This document shows, piece by piece, positions 7,152 to 13,912 of a stretch of DNA of 14,997 bases. The translations under genes and the position numbers were made by a program. The stretch comes from an uncultured Asticcacaulis sp. GTDB lineage: Bacteria > Pseudomonadota > Alphaproteobacteria > Caulobacterales > Caulobacteraceae. The notes beneath the pieces are model-generated. The model saw nothing but the letters and a program-made list of their open reading frames with translations, did not search any database and was not told the origin of the DNA. The stretch covers positions 1-14,997 of the forward strand of contig CAMLPZ010000079.1 in NCBI GenBank assembly GCA_946482045.1, given 5' to 3'. Position 1 is the first letter of the stretch; each line of letters starts with the position of its first letter.

Positions 7152-7552
7152 GACATGTCCTCCACCTGGCTGACTTGCATGACCTGGAGCACCTGACTGC
7201 GGCCGTCCGTGGCGGTGAACCGGATGGCCTGGCCGTGGCTGAGGCCGATCAGGGCGGCGCCGACGGGCGTCAGCACCGAGACGCGGTTGTGCGCGATGTC
7301 GGCCTGGTAGGGCAGCACAAGCTGCACCGTTCGCTCAGGACCGGCGCCCAGGCGGTAGCGGACAAAGGCGCCGATGCGGACGATGCCGGGATCGAGCTTT
7401 TCCGGCGCCACGATCCGCGCCCGCTGCAATTCGCGCTGCAGCAGGTCGGCGGCGGCTTTCTGGTCGGGCGCGGCGATGTCGGCCAGGTTGCCGAGGGTTT
7501 CGAAGTCGTCGCGGCTGATGACGATCCTGGGGAGTGTAAGGGTTTCGGACAT
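7148..7552 (-). CDS. rnk: Regulator of nucleoside diphosphate kinase (Rnk)
   Basis: At 134 aa, beginning MSETLTLPRIVISRDDFE, this matches the length and layout of Rnk: a short helical N-terminal hairpin (about 14-50) and a GreA/GreB C-terminal FKBP-like domain with the VLTPVGAALIGLSHGQAI signature (about 90-107). Rnk lacks the long coiled coil of GreA, so transcript-cleavage activity is not expected. ATG 7552 gives the normal family start; ATGs at 7579 and 7627 would add residues unlike the family. None has a strong ribosome site. It is first in a run with a second Rnk-like gene overlapping by 4 nt, a small membrane protein, a possible small ORF and the deacetylase. The 5' region faces the lipoprotein gene. 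Confidence 0.82.
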   Translation of the reverse strand: MSETLTLPRIVISRDDFETLGNLADIAAPDQKAAADLLQRELQRARIVAPEKLDPGIVRIGAFVRYRLGAGPERTVQLVLPYQADIAHNRVSVLTPVGAALIGLSHGQAIRFTATDGRSQVLQVMQVSQVEDMS

Positions 7553-7879
7553 GGATATGCACACAATGGGCCCTGGCATAAGCAAAGGCGGAAAATTTTG
7601 GGGGGATTGCGTGCGCCGGGATGGCATTGGGGCGGTGAGGTGTCACCTGCCGGAATGCGCGGCCGTCCCGAAGTCCGGAGGGCGCTGACGGCCGGACTTC
7701 GGGCTATGATCCTGTGACAGGATGTCCCTTGAGCGATTGCGATATCGCGAGTTTAGCGCGGATTGCCATGCGCAGAGGATAGCCCGGCGGGCAGGATTGT
7801 CAACTCGGGCCGCACGAGGCGGGATATGTACGTCGGGTCAAATCTCTGTTAGCCTCGGTCGGCAGAAGAGGGGGAGACC
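7553..7879. other. Divergent intergenic region with serial inverted repeats
   Basis: This 327-bp gap lies between rnk (-) and the lipoprotein (+) and has no convincing ORF. It holds a 12-bp perfect GC-rich inverted repeat (7667-7678 with 7692-7703), a 6-bp inverted repeat ATCCTG/CAGGAT (7709-7723), and the 10-bp palindrome GCGATATCGC (7739-7748). A GC-rich GCCC/GGGC hairpin follows near 7784-7794. Promoters for both genes must lie here, but no -35/-10 pair was convincing. Confidence 0.6.
7667..7703. repeat. 12-bp perfect inverted repeat (stem-loop)
   Basis: CCCGAAGTCCGG (7667-7678) and CCGGACTTCGGG (7692-7703) are exact reverse complements around a 13-nt loop, giving a very stable stem. No T-run follows on either strand, so it is not a standard terminator. 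It may be a repeat of the REP class or a transcript structure. Confidence 0.6.
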
Positions 7880-8332
7880 ATGCGCCGTCTAAGTATCATT
7901 GCTGTCTTAAGCGTTGTCATTGCCGCAACGGGATGTGCCACGGTCGAGGGCTATCGCCAGCACATGGACCTGATGACCGGCATGCACAGCGACCAGCTCC
8001 AGGTCGATTGGGGCCCGCCGGACCGCGTGTCGGAATTGAGCAATGGCGACGAACTGTGGATCTACCGCAAGATCACCCAGCGCCAGTCGGGTAATTCCTA
8101 TTCACAGGTGCCCAACGGCTCGTACCAGGAAAAATACAAGGACAAGAAGGGGAGGGAAAAGACCCGGACGGTTACGACCTACGATACCGTCTGGGTGCCG
8201 CCGGAATACTGGGAAACCTATTGCGAGACGCGCTTCGTTATCAGTCCTGATCACCGCGTGCGGAGTTACGGCTTCGAAGGCTCCGATTGCGTCGCCAAGG
8301 AGATAAAGTCTTCGGCCGGCGGCGAGGATTAG
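7880..8332 (+). CDS. Outer-membrane-type lipoprotein of unknown function
   Basis: The 150-aa protein has a lipoprotein signal peptide (MRRLSIIAVLSVVIAATGC) with a lipobox ending in Cys19 and GGGGGAGACC before the ATG. Residue +2 is Ala, not Asp, so outer-membrane sorting is expected. A short N-terminal segment DQLQVDWGPPDRVSEL (about 38-53) followed by ELWIYR recalls the start of BamE/SmpA-like folds, in which a Gly-Pro-Pro turn precedes an aromatic strand. The middle is charged and Lys-rich. Two further cysteines (115 and 137) could pair. The exact family is not recognised. It is monocistronic: converging with the exported propeller gene downstream and divergent from rnk. Confidence 0.78.
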   Translation: MRRLSIIAVLSVVIAATGCATVEGYRQHMDLMTGMHSDQLQVDWGPPDRVSELSNGDELWIYRKITQRQSGNSYSQVPNGSYQEKYKDKKGREKTRTVTTYDTVWVPPEYWETYCETRFVISPDHRVRSYGFEGSDCVAKEIKSSAGGED

Positions 8333-8422
8333 GCGCGGTTACCGGGACGTGGAACGGTACCTACAGCGACCCTGTCGAGACGGGGCTTGATCCGGCAGTG
8401 GGTGTGTCAACGCACGAGATGG

Positions 8423-8480
8423 ACCCCTCCATCGCCTCCGGCGGTCCCCCTCCCCATGCCTTCGGCACAGGGAGGAGGGA
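8423..8480 (+). repeat. GC-rich intergenic repeat, copy 1
   Basis: The unit begins ACCCCTCC, passes through GGCGGTCCCCCTCCCCATGC, and ends CAGGGAGGAGGGA, with a small GCC-TTC-GGC hairpin in the middle. It matches copy 2 in reverse-complement orientation over most of its length. CCCTCC/GGGAGG-ended repeats of this kind are frequent between genes in Caulobacterales and sphingomonads. Confidence 0.65.
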
Positions 8481-8553
8481 GAAAAACGACCTCTGTATGC
8501 ACCCGTGGCCAATGTGAGGGAGTGGTTTGATAGCCTGAGACGGATCAGCACAC

Positions 8554-8630
8554 TCCCTCCTCCCTGTCGCGCAGCGATGGGGAGGAGGGACCGCCAGCGG
8601 CGCGAAGCGACGGCGCAGCGGTGGAGGGGT
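8554..8630 (-). repeat. GC-rich intergenic repeat, copy 2 (inverted)
   Basis: This is the inverted, somewhat longer copy. It begins with a perfect 11-bp stem, TCCCTCCTCCC (8554-8564) and GGGAGGAGGGA (8580-8590), around a 15-nt loop, then GACCGCC, a variable GCG-rich segment and GTGGAGGGGT. The same 11-mer GGGAGGAGGGA occurs at 8470-8480 in copy 1. The variable middle is about 19 bp longer than in copy 1, as expected for old repeats. Confidence 0.65.
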
Positions 8631-8667
8631 ACGACACCGGCGGTACGGCTGGCGCCGCCGCGGGGTG

Positions 8668-10170
8668 TTAGTCTCCCACCGGCCGATAGCTGACGAAGGC
8701 AATGCGCGTACTGTCGGGTGACCATGACGGCACGTTGATCGTCCCCTGGCCGCCGAACAGCTTGGTGAGCACCACAGGCGCGCCGCCTTCGGCCGGGATA
8801 AGTTTAAGCGTCACATCCTTGTTGGCCGGATGGTCGCCGACCGCCACATCGGTCCCGAAGGAAATATAGGCGATCCACTTGCCATCGGGCGACGGGTGCG
8901 GGAACCAGTCACGCGTGTCGGCTTCATGCGTCATCTGCTCGGCGCCCGAGCCGTCGGCGCGCATCCGCCACAGCTTCATATTGCCGCCGCGCACCGAATT
9001 GTACCAGATATACTGGCCGTCGGGCGTATACTCCGAGCCGTCGTCGAGTCCCTTCGCCGTCGTCAGGCGCGTCTCCGGGCCGCCTTCGACCGGGATGGTA
9101 TAGACGTCGTAATCGCCATTGCGATTGGCGATATAGGCGAGTGTTTTCCCATCCGGCGACCAGCCGTGCCAGTAGGACGGCCCTTTCGGCGTGACCAGGC
9201 GCGGGGCGCCGCCACCCGCCGGCAGGATGTGGATGCGCGACTGGTTGTCGGCTTCGGTCTGGTCGCTGACGACGATCCACTTGCCGTCCGGCGAATAGCC
9301 GTGGTCGTTGTTCATCTTCTTCAGCGGCCCGGCGTCAAGCCTGACCGGCGTCCCGCCCGTCACGGGCAGGGTATAGAGATGGCCGCCGGAGTTATAGAGC
9401 AGGGTGGTCCCGTCGCGCGACCAGTTGGGCGCTTCGATCAGGTCTTTGGTGTGCATGACAATGGTGCGGTTCCTGTCGCCGATCGTCAGGATTTCCAGCG
9501 TGCTTTCGGCCTTGGTCTGCGGCGTCGGCCAGCCCGCGACGCCGGGCGCCAAAGCCTCCAGTTCGACATTGGAAAAGACGGCGGTTTCGGAGACGGTATT
9601 GTTGTGCGCCGTCACGGCCAGCCCCGCCAGATAGGCGCTTCCGAGCGCTATGCGTACGCCGCCGCCGACGTGGCGGACCTCGCCGTTTTGGTCCGACAGC
9701 GACATCCAGGCATAGCCGTCGTGGTATTCGAGCGCGACCCGTTTAGCGCCGTTCTGGTTGGCGACCACCTGCTGCGTCGGCCCGCCTTTGGTTTCGCGGT
9801 ATTGCAAGGACACCAGCCCGTCGCCGTGGACCATGATGTCGACATAGGGGCTGTCGGGTGTGAGGTCCTGGCGCAGCATGACCCCGGCCTTGCGATGCGG
9901 ATCGACGCCCTTGCCGACGAGTGCGATATCGGCTGCGATATAGGTGTCGCCGTTGACCTTATTGGCCGCGTAGTGGAAGGCGTCGACCGTGCCCCAGATA
10001 TTGGCGCCCGAGGCGGTCAGACGGTAGCTTCCGTCTTTGAAGCTGGCCTTGCCCGGGATGGCGGTCGCGCCGACATCAAGGTGCTGTTCAAAGATGCCGA
10101 CGGCTTCGGCGCCCGCCTGGCCGGCGATGAGCGCGCACGCGGCTACGGCCGCGAACAGGAATGGCTTCAT
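8668..10170 (-). CDS. Exported two-domain protein: lectin-like sandwich plus TolB-like beta-propeller
   Basis: The 500-aa protein starts with a Sec signal peptide (MKPFLFAAVAACALIAGQAGA). Residues about 25-210 form a beta-rich domain with GVMLR, VHGDGLVSLQYRE and VTAHNN, resembling the concanavalin-like sandwiches of secreted sugar-related proteins. From about 240 to 495 come six PD40 (WD40-like) blades, each with the SPDGKW/SPDGKT/TPDGQY type signature, at about 250, 293, 338, 382, 427 and 484. This matches a TolB-like propeller but without the TolB N-terminal domain, and there is no peptidase domain, so a binding or scaffold role in the periplasm is most likely. The ATG has an excellent site (GGGAGGACATC). 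A LacI-like palindrome 46 bp upstream suggests sugar-linked expression. No enzyme residue is identified. Confidence 0.85.
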   Translation of the reverse strand: MKPFLFAAVAACALIAGQAGAEAVGIFEQHLDVGATAIPGKASFKDGSYRLTASGANIWGTVDAFHYAANKVNGDTYIAADIALVGKGVDPHRKAGVMLRQDLTPDSPYVDIMVHGDGLVSLQYRETKGGPTQQVVANQNGAKRVALEYHDGYAWMSLSDQNGEVRHVGGGVRIALGSAYLAGLAVTAHNNTVSETAVFSNVELEALAPGVAGWPTPQTKAESTLEILTIGDRNRTIVMHTKDLIEAPNWSRDGTTLLYNSGGHLYTLPVTGGTPVRLDAGPLKKMNNDHGYSPDGKWIVVSDQTEADNQSRIHILPAGGGAPRLVTPKGPSYWHGWSPDGKTLAYIANRNGDYDVYTIPVEGGPETRLTTAKGLDDGSEYTPDGQYIWYNSVRGGNMKLWRMRADGSGAEQMTHEADTRDWFPHPSPDGKWIAYISFGTDVAVGDHPANKDVTLKLIPAEGGAPVVLTKLFGGQGTINVPSWSPDSTRIAFVSYRPVGD

Positions 10171-10215
10171 GATGTCCTCCCAGATCGTGCCGCGATCATT
10201 ACGCGCCGCGGCTTT

Positions 10216-10227
10216 GTAATCGATTAC
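10216..10227 (-). promoter_or_regulatory. LacI-family-like operator before the propeller gene
   Basis: GTAATCGATTAC is a perfect 12-bp palindrome with a central CG; flanking TT/AA pairs extend the symmetry to 10213-10230 with one mismatched pair. Central-CG palindromes with TAAnCGnTTA-like arms are typical LacI-family operators. It lies 46 bp upstream of the propeller gene start, where it could overlap the promoter, and about 108 bp from the divergent DUF2200 gene. The window has no LacI-family gene. Confidence 0.5.
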
Positions 10228-10334
10228 GAAGGGGTAGCAGAGTTCGTGCCGTAAGGGAAGGGTGAAGGGGCTTCCTTCAGTGCCTCCGGGCGGTTAGCAT
10301 GGGCGCCTGAATCCCGCCCGGAGCCGCCCGCGCC

Positions 10335-10706
10335 ATGTCAGCGACCCAAGCCAAGACCCGACACCGCATCTATACGATGAGTTTCGCCAGCGTCTATCCG
10401 CTCTATGTCACCAAGGCCGAAAAGAAGGGCCGCACCAAGGACGAGGTCGATGAGATCATCCGCTGGCTGACGGGCTATAGCCAGGCCGAGATGGAGGCAC
10501 ACATCGCGGCGAAGACCAATTTTGAAGACTTTTTCGGTCAGGCGCCGAGGCTTAATCCGGCGCGCGACCAGATCAAGGGCGTGATCTGCGGCGTCCGCAT
10601 CGAGGAAATCGAAGATCCCCTGATGCGTGAAATCCGCTATCTCGACAAGCTGATCGACGAACTGGCCAAGGGCCGGCCGATGACGAAGATCCTGCGCGCC
10701 ACCTAG
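10335..10706 (+). CDS. DUF2200 family protein
   Basis: The 123-aa soluble protein has the conserved DUF2200 opening [24 protein letters not shown] and then [13 protein letters not shown], and it ends with the conserved region [29 protein letters not shown]. It matches the family over its whole length. DUF2200 proteins have no established function. The start is the first Met upstream of the conserved core; GGAG lies about 12 nt before it, a loose spacing, and an alternative Met inside YTMSF would cut the conserved motif. Divergent from the propeller gene; followed by a 159-bp gap before the DUF4336-like gene. Confidence 0.88.
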   Translation: MSATQAKTRHRIYTMSFASVYPLYVTKAEKKGRTKDEVDEIIRWLTGYSQAEMEAHIAAKTNFEDFFGQAPRLNPARDQIKGVICGVRIEEIEDPLMREIRYLDKLIDELAKGRPMTKILRAT

Positions 10707-10865
10707 CCACGGTGACCCGGCTTCGACTTTCGAAGGCGGATTCGAAGCGGCTGGTCTTCGGTGGGGCCTCGCAGGTGCCGTCCGCGCGGTTAGTCAAGGT
10801 ATCGAAAACTTGCACGGCCCGGCCTAGGGTCCGGCCGCTAACCGGGGCGGGCGCGGAGACCTGTC

Positions 10866-11573
10866 ATGCCGAAGATCCTCGAAGAGTGGAAAGTCCTGCC
10901 CCACGGGCGTTTGACAAAGGTCGATGACGGCCTGTGGACCGTGACCGGCGAACTGCACATGCCGCTGACACCGCTGCAAAGGCGCATGACCGTCGTGCGC
11001 CTGAACAGCGGCGATCTGGTCATCTACAGCGCCATCGCGCTCGATGAGCCTCAGATGGCCGTGCTTGAAGCCGAGGGCCGGCTGGCGTGGCTGATCGTGC
11101 CGGGAGACCTGCATCGCATGGACGCCAAGATATGGAAGGCGCGCTATCCGGACCTCCGGGTCGTCGCGCCCTCCGGCGCGCAGAAGGCGGCCGAAGATGT
11201 CGTCCATGTCGATGCCACCGACCCGGATTTCGGTGACGCCGCCGTGCGCTTCGTCACGGTGAGCGGCATGGCCGGCCACGAAGCGGCCCTGATTGTCCGC
11301 AGGGCAGGCGGTACGACCCTGGTCGTCAACGACATCATCGGCAACATGCCGCACGACTCCGGCTTCGTGCTGCGCCTCACGGGCTTCGCCGGCGATGAAC
11401 CCCACATCCCCGTGCCGGTTCGGATGAGCCTGAAGGAGAAGGAAACCCTGCGCGCCCAGCTTGAAGCCTGGGCCGACCTGCCGGACCTGAAACGGATCAT
11501 CATGTCGCATGGCGAGCCGATCGAGCGCGACGCCCCGGCCCGGCTCAGGGCCCTGGCCGACACGCTCGGGTGA
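10866..11573 (+). CDS. Metallo-beta-lactamase-fold protein, DUF4336-like, with few metal ligands
   Basis: The 235-aa protein has the strand and helix order of a metallo-beta-lactamase fold: VDDGLWTVTGEL, the central VVRLNSGDLVIYSAIALDE, AWLIVPGDLHRMDA, then GGTTLVVNDIIGNMP and a C-terminal RIIMSHGEPI. The usual HxHxDH cluster is reduced to DLHRMD (His83, Asp86), while Asn155-Asp156 and His215 occupy later ligand-like positions. DUF4336 proteins share this appearance. A canonical two-metal hydrolase is therefore unlikely. There is no signal peptide, so it should be cytoplasmic. The start has GGAGACCTGTC before the ATG. It stands alone, 157 bp ahead of the first hydrolase. A short hairpin (10721-10735) and a GGCC-rich inverted repeat lie in the upstream gap. 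Confidence 0.7.
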   Translation: MPKILEEWKVLPHGRLTKVDDGLWTVTGELHMPLTPLQRRMTVVRLNSGDLVIYSAIALDEPQMAVLEAEGRLAWLIVPGDLHRMDAKIWKARYPDLRVVAPSGAQKAAEDVVHVDATDPDFGDAAVRFVTVSGMAGHEAALIVRRAGGTTLVVNDIIGNMPHDSGFVLRLTGFAGDEPHIPVPVRMSLKEKETLRAQLEAWADLPDLKRIIMSHGEPIERDAPARLRALADTLG

Positions 11574-11702
11574 GGGGCGGGCCAGGGGGGCGGGATGATG
11601 ACTTACGTCGCGCTAAGCGATCACGGTCATGATTTGTGGCGCGCGCGACCAGATTAAATCTTGTCCATATTGCATCCGAAGGCGGTAGCCGGTGCCTCAT
11701 CT

Positions 11703-11718
11703 TAGGTGAGCCCACCTA
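11703..11718 (+). promoter_or_regulatory. Small hairpin just before the first hydrolase start
   Basis: TAGGTG (11703-11708) and CACCTA (11713-11718) form a 6-bp stem with a four-base loop, ending 12 nt before the ATG. The stretch between stem and start has no clear Shine-Dalgarno sequence. The hairpin could affect ribosome access, or be the operator of an unseen regulator, or be chance. Confidence 0.3.
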
Positions 11719-11730
11719 CGGACCCGAACC

Positions 11731-12813
11731 ATGAACCGGACATTCACCGCTTTTCTCGCCGCAATGCTGATGCCTGTTTGTCTAAGCCTGCCGGCGCAGG
11801 CCGATCCTCGTGCGGTCTTCCGCAATGTCGACAAGATCCACACTGAAGACGCAATCCACAGAGACGAATTTGTCGAAATCGGCGGCATAAAACAGTGGGT
11901 GTCGATCCGCGGCCGCCACGCCAATGCGCCGATCCTGTTGTTCTTACACGGTGGGCCGGGTTTCACCTCGCTGCCGTCCAGCTACTACTACATGCGCGAC
12001 TGGCGCGAATATTTCACGGTCGTGCAATGGGACCAGCGAGGCGCCGGCAAGACCTACCTGGCCAACGATCCGGAAGCCGTCCGGCCGACCATGACGATCG
12101 ATCGCATGGTGGCCGATGCCGAGGAGGTGGCAGCTTACCTGCGCAAGACCTATAAACGGCGCAAGATCGTCCTGGTCGGCTTTTCGTGGGGCTCGATCGT
12201 CGGTGTCAAACTGGCGCAGAAGCATCCCGACTGGTTTCATGCCTATGTCGGCACCGGCCAGTTCGTCTCGGCTCAGGAAAACGAGGCCATGGGCTATGAA
12301 GCGACGCTCAAGGCCGCCCACGCCGACAACAACGCCGAAGCCATCGCCGACCTGGAACGGATCGCGCCTTTTCCCGACGCCGCGCACCCGGAGCGTACCA
12401 TTCAGAATCTGGGCACGGAACGGCGCTGGCTGGCACACTATGGCGGCTACTACTGGCGCAACAACGTCGGCCACGAAGGCGAACTGAACCCGTTCAGCCC
12501 CGACTACAGCGATGAGGAACTGAAGGCGCGCGACATGGCGCAGGGCTTCAGCATCCAGAACCTGTGGATTGAACTCGGTGCGGTCGACCTGCGGCCGACG
12601 TCGAAGTTTGATCTGCCGGTGGTCTTTATCCAGGGGCGGCATGACATCGGCACCTCGGCTGTCCTGCTCGATCAGTGGTTCAATACCGTCAAGGCGCCGA
12701 AAAAGCAGCTCGTGTGGTTCGAAGACTCCGCGCACATGGCCTATCAGGAAGAACCCGGTCGCTTCCTGATCACGCTGGTCAACGAGGTGCTGCCGCTGAC
12801 ACGTGAGCCGTGA
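11731..12813 (+). CDS. Exported alpha/beta hydrolase, proline-iminopeptidase type (S33-like)
   Basis: The 360-aa protein has a signal peptide (MNRTFTAFLAAMLMPVCLSL, cleaved near AQA-DP), so it acts outside the cytoplasm. The alpha/beta hydrolase core is complete: HGGPGF oxyanion motif (73-78), WDQRGAGKTY (100-109), nucleophile Ser152 in GFSWGS, Asp305 in GRHDIG and His335 in DSAHMAY, all in triad order. HGGPG plus DQRGxG is typical of prolyl aminopeptidase-like S33 peptidases and relatives; substrate is not deducible. The lid region at about 180-290 differs from Pip enzymes, so other ester or amide substrates are possible. The ATG lacks an obvious ribosome site. It converges with the membrane protein gene after 2 bp and is a close paralogue of the partial gene at the right end. 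Confidence 0.87.
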   Translation: MNRTFTAFLAAMLMPVCLSLPAQADPRAVFRNVDKIHTEDAIHRDEFVEIGGIKQWVSIRGRHANAPILLFLHGGPGFTSLPSSYYYMRDWREYFTVVQWDQRGAGKTYLANDPEAVRPTMTIDRMVADAEEVAAYLRKTYKRRKIVLVGFSWGSIVGVKLAQKHPDWFHAYVGTGQFVSAQENEAMGYEATLKAAHADNNAEAIADLERIAPFPDAAHPERTIQNLGTERRWLAHYGGYYWRNNVGHEGELNPFSPDYSDEELKARDMAQGFSIQNLWIELGAVDLRPTSKFDLPVVFIQGRHDIGTSAVLLDQWFNTVKAPKKQLVWFEDSAHMAYQEEPGRFLITLVNEVLPLTREP

Positions 12814-12815
12814 CG

Positions 12816-13244
12816 TCAGGTCGCAATGCGGTCGATCAGGGCCTGGCAGGCGAATCCGGCGACGAGGAGCGCCAGGGCCACGGCCAGGCACATGGACGGC
12901 ACGCGGAACCAGAAGCGTAGCGACAGCCCAAGATAGACGGCCGCGAAAGTAACGGCGGCCGCCTGCAAAGGCAGGCTACGCATCAGGGCAGGGTAGTGGC
13001 CGAGCGCGAGCCATCCCAATCCGCCGCCAAAAAGCAAAAGGGCCAGGCTGTGGCTGAGATTGAAGCCAACCCAGGCGTCCCACAGGTTTATCCCACTGTC
13101 GAGACGAAGTGGCGCCGCCTGCATGGCGCGACGAAGGCCATCGTCGCGGGGCGTCAGGGCATTGCCTTTGAGCGTCAGCGCGCCATGCAGACCGCCCAGG
13201 GCGGCAAACATCAGTGCCGCGGTCACGACCAGCCATTTCGACAT
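12816..13244 (-). CDS. Four-helix membrane protein, LIC_13387-like
   Basis: The 142-aa protein has four hydrophobic segments at about residues 3-22, 60-82, 93-112 and 117-138. The features GLHGALTL (first helix), NLWDAWVGFNLSHSLALLLFG and a C-terminal Phe-Arg-Val-Pro turn resemble the small LIC_13387-type membrane family, whose function is unknown; this family name is from recall of its pattern and is moderately certain. ATG 13244 is used because GGGAG lies 8 nt upstream; the frame upstream of it is not protein-like. It is divergent from tetR across 77 bp containing the TetR-type palindrome, making it a likely target. It nearly touches the converging hydrolase gene. Confidence 0.75.
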   Translation of the reverse strand: MSKWLVVTAALMFAALGGLHGALTLKGNALTPRDDGLRRAMQAAPLRLDSGINLWDAWVGFNLSHSLALLLFGGGLGWLALGHYPALMRSLPLQAAAVTFAAVYLGLSLRFWFRVPSMCLAVALALLVAGFACQALIDRIAT

Positions 13245-13262
13245 ACTGCATCTCCCGCACTT

Positions 13263-13280
13263 GCGCTGCCATTGCAGCGC
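13263..13280 (-). promoter_or_regulatory. Leader stem-loop before the membrane protein gene
   Basis: GCGCTGC (13263-13269) and GCAGCGC (13274-13280) are perfect complements around CATT. On the minus strand it lies 18 nt upstream of the membrane protein start and next to the palindrome at 13286-13307, so it may fold in the leader or mark a second binding site. Confidence 0.35.
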
Positions 13281-13285
13281 TGATA

Positions 13286-13307
13286 AAAGTGCACGATCGT
13301 TTACTTT
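13286..13307. promoter_or_regulatory. Probable TetR operator (22-bp palindrome)
   Basis: The site is AAAGT, two bases, ACGATCGT, two bases, ACTTT; every base pairs symmetrically except the two free positions in each half. Its size and shape fit a TetR-family operator, and it lies 14 bp before the tetR ATG and 41 bp from the divergent membrane protein start. Autoregulation of tetR and control of the divergent gene are the obvious readings. Confidence 0.7.
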
Positions 13308-13321
13308 CGTCAAGGCGCAAC

Positions 13322-13912
13322 ATGCCACAGGCCATATCCAAGGGTGAACAGACCCGGCAACGCATTGTTGCCGAGGCCGTCCGGCAGGGCGCGGTACGCG
13401 GCTTTGCCTCGGTCAGCCTGGCCGATCTTGCCGGTCGCCTGGGTCTTTCAAAAAGCGCTGTCTTTAAGCCGTTCGGCTCCGGCGAGGCACTGCAGGTGGC
13501 GGCGCTCAAGGCACTGGTGTCGGATTTCATGGCGGCGGTCTGGAACCCTGCCGAGCGGCTCCCGCGCGGACGAACGCGGCTTGATGCGGTCTTTCTGGCC
13601 TGGCTTGACTGGGTGGATGCAGGGTGCGGCATCATACAGGCGCAGATAGAATACGATGATCAGCCGGGACCTTTCCGCGACCTTGTCGCCGAACAGCAGG
13701 CACGGTGGAATCGCGTACTGACCCGCGAATTCCTGGCGGCCGGCGCTACGAACCGCGATGCCGCCGAACAAGCAGCTTTCGAATTCTGCGCCATTGTGCT
13801 TGCTTACCACCAGTTGCGCCGGCTTTTAGATGACCCTGCCGCCAGATACCGCGCCATAAAGGCCAAGGACGGGCTGATGGCGCGCCATGCCCGAGGAGCA
13901 AATCATGCTTGA
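13322..13912 (+). CDS. TetR-family transcriptional regulator
   Basis: The 196-aa protein has the TetR N-terminal DNA-binding domain: TRQRIVAEAVRQGAVRGFASVSLADLAGRLGLSKSAVFKPFGSGEAL. The recognition helix region GLSKSAVFKPF departs from the usual GVSKGxLYxHF but keeps the layout. Residues 60-196 form the helical effector-binding domain with AVFLAWLDWV and a long LVAEQQARWNRVLTREFL helix, as in YfiR-type relatives. ATG 13322 gives the normal N-terminal length, with AAGG upstream; the frame opens further at 13214 but that overlaps the operator and the divergent gene. Its stop overlaps the SnoaL-like start by 8 nt, so the two are one operon. It most likely represses itself and the divergent membrane gene through the 22-bp palindrome; the ligand is unknown. 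Confidence 0.87.
   Translation: MPQAISKGEQTRQRIVAEAVRQGAVRGFASVSLADLAGRLGLSKSAVFKPFGSGEALQVAALKALVSDFMAAVWNPAERLPRGRTRLDAVFLAWLDWVDAGCGIIQAQIEYDDQPGPFRDLVAEQQARWNRVLTREFLAAGATNRDAAEQAAFEFCAIVLAYHQLRRLLDDPAARYRAIKAKDGLMARHARGANHA

Larger units (their letters stand above)
8333..8667. other. Convergent intergenic region with repeat pair
   Basis: The 335 bases between the lipoprotein and the converging exported-propeller gene contain no convincing gene. Most of it is two inverted copies of a GC-rich intergenic repeat (8423-8480 and 8554-8630) and their 73-bp spacer. The structures could act as two-way transcription terminators, though no T-run is seen. Open frames here are low-complexity Pro/Arg-rich translations of the repeats. 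Confidence 0.6.

Noticed and set aside
8830..10254. 474-aa frame on + over the propeller gene
   Set aside because: Mirror frame of the propeller gene; composition Arg/Val/Asp-rich with no domain; the opposite frame has PD40 repeats and a strong start.
11944..12891. 315-aa frame on - over the first hydrolase
   Set aside because: Antisense frame; the plus frame has a complete Ser-Asp-His set and signal peptide.
12976..13810. Several frames overlapping the tetR and membrane protein genes on the opposite strands
   Set aside because: They run across the operator region and through two well-supported genes; no motif.
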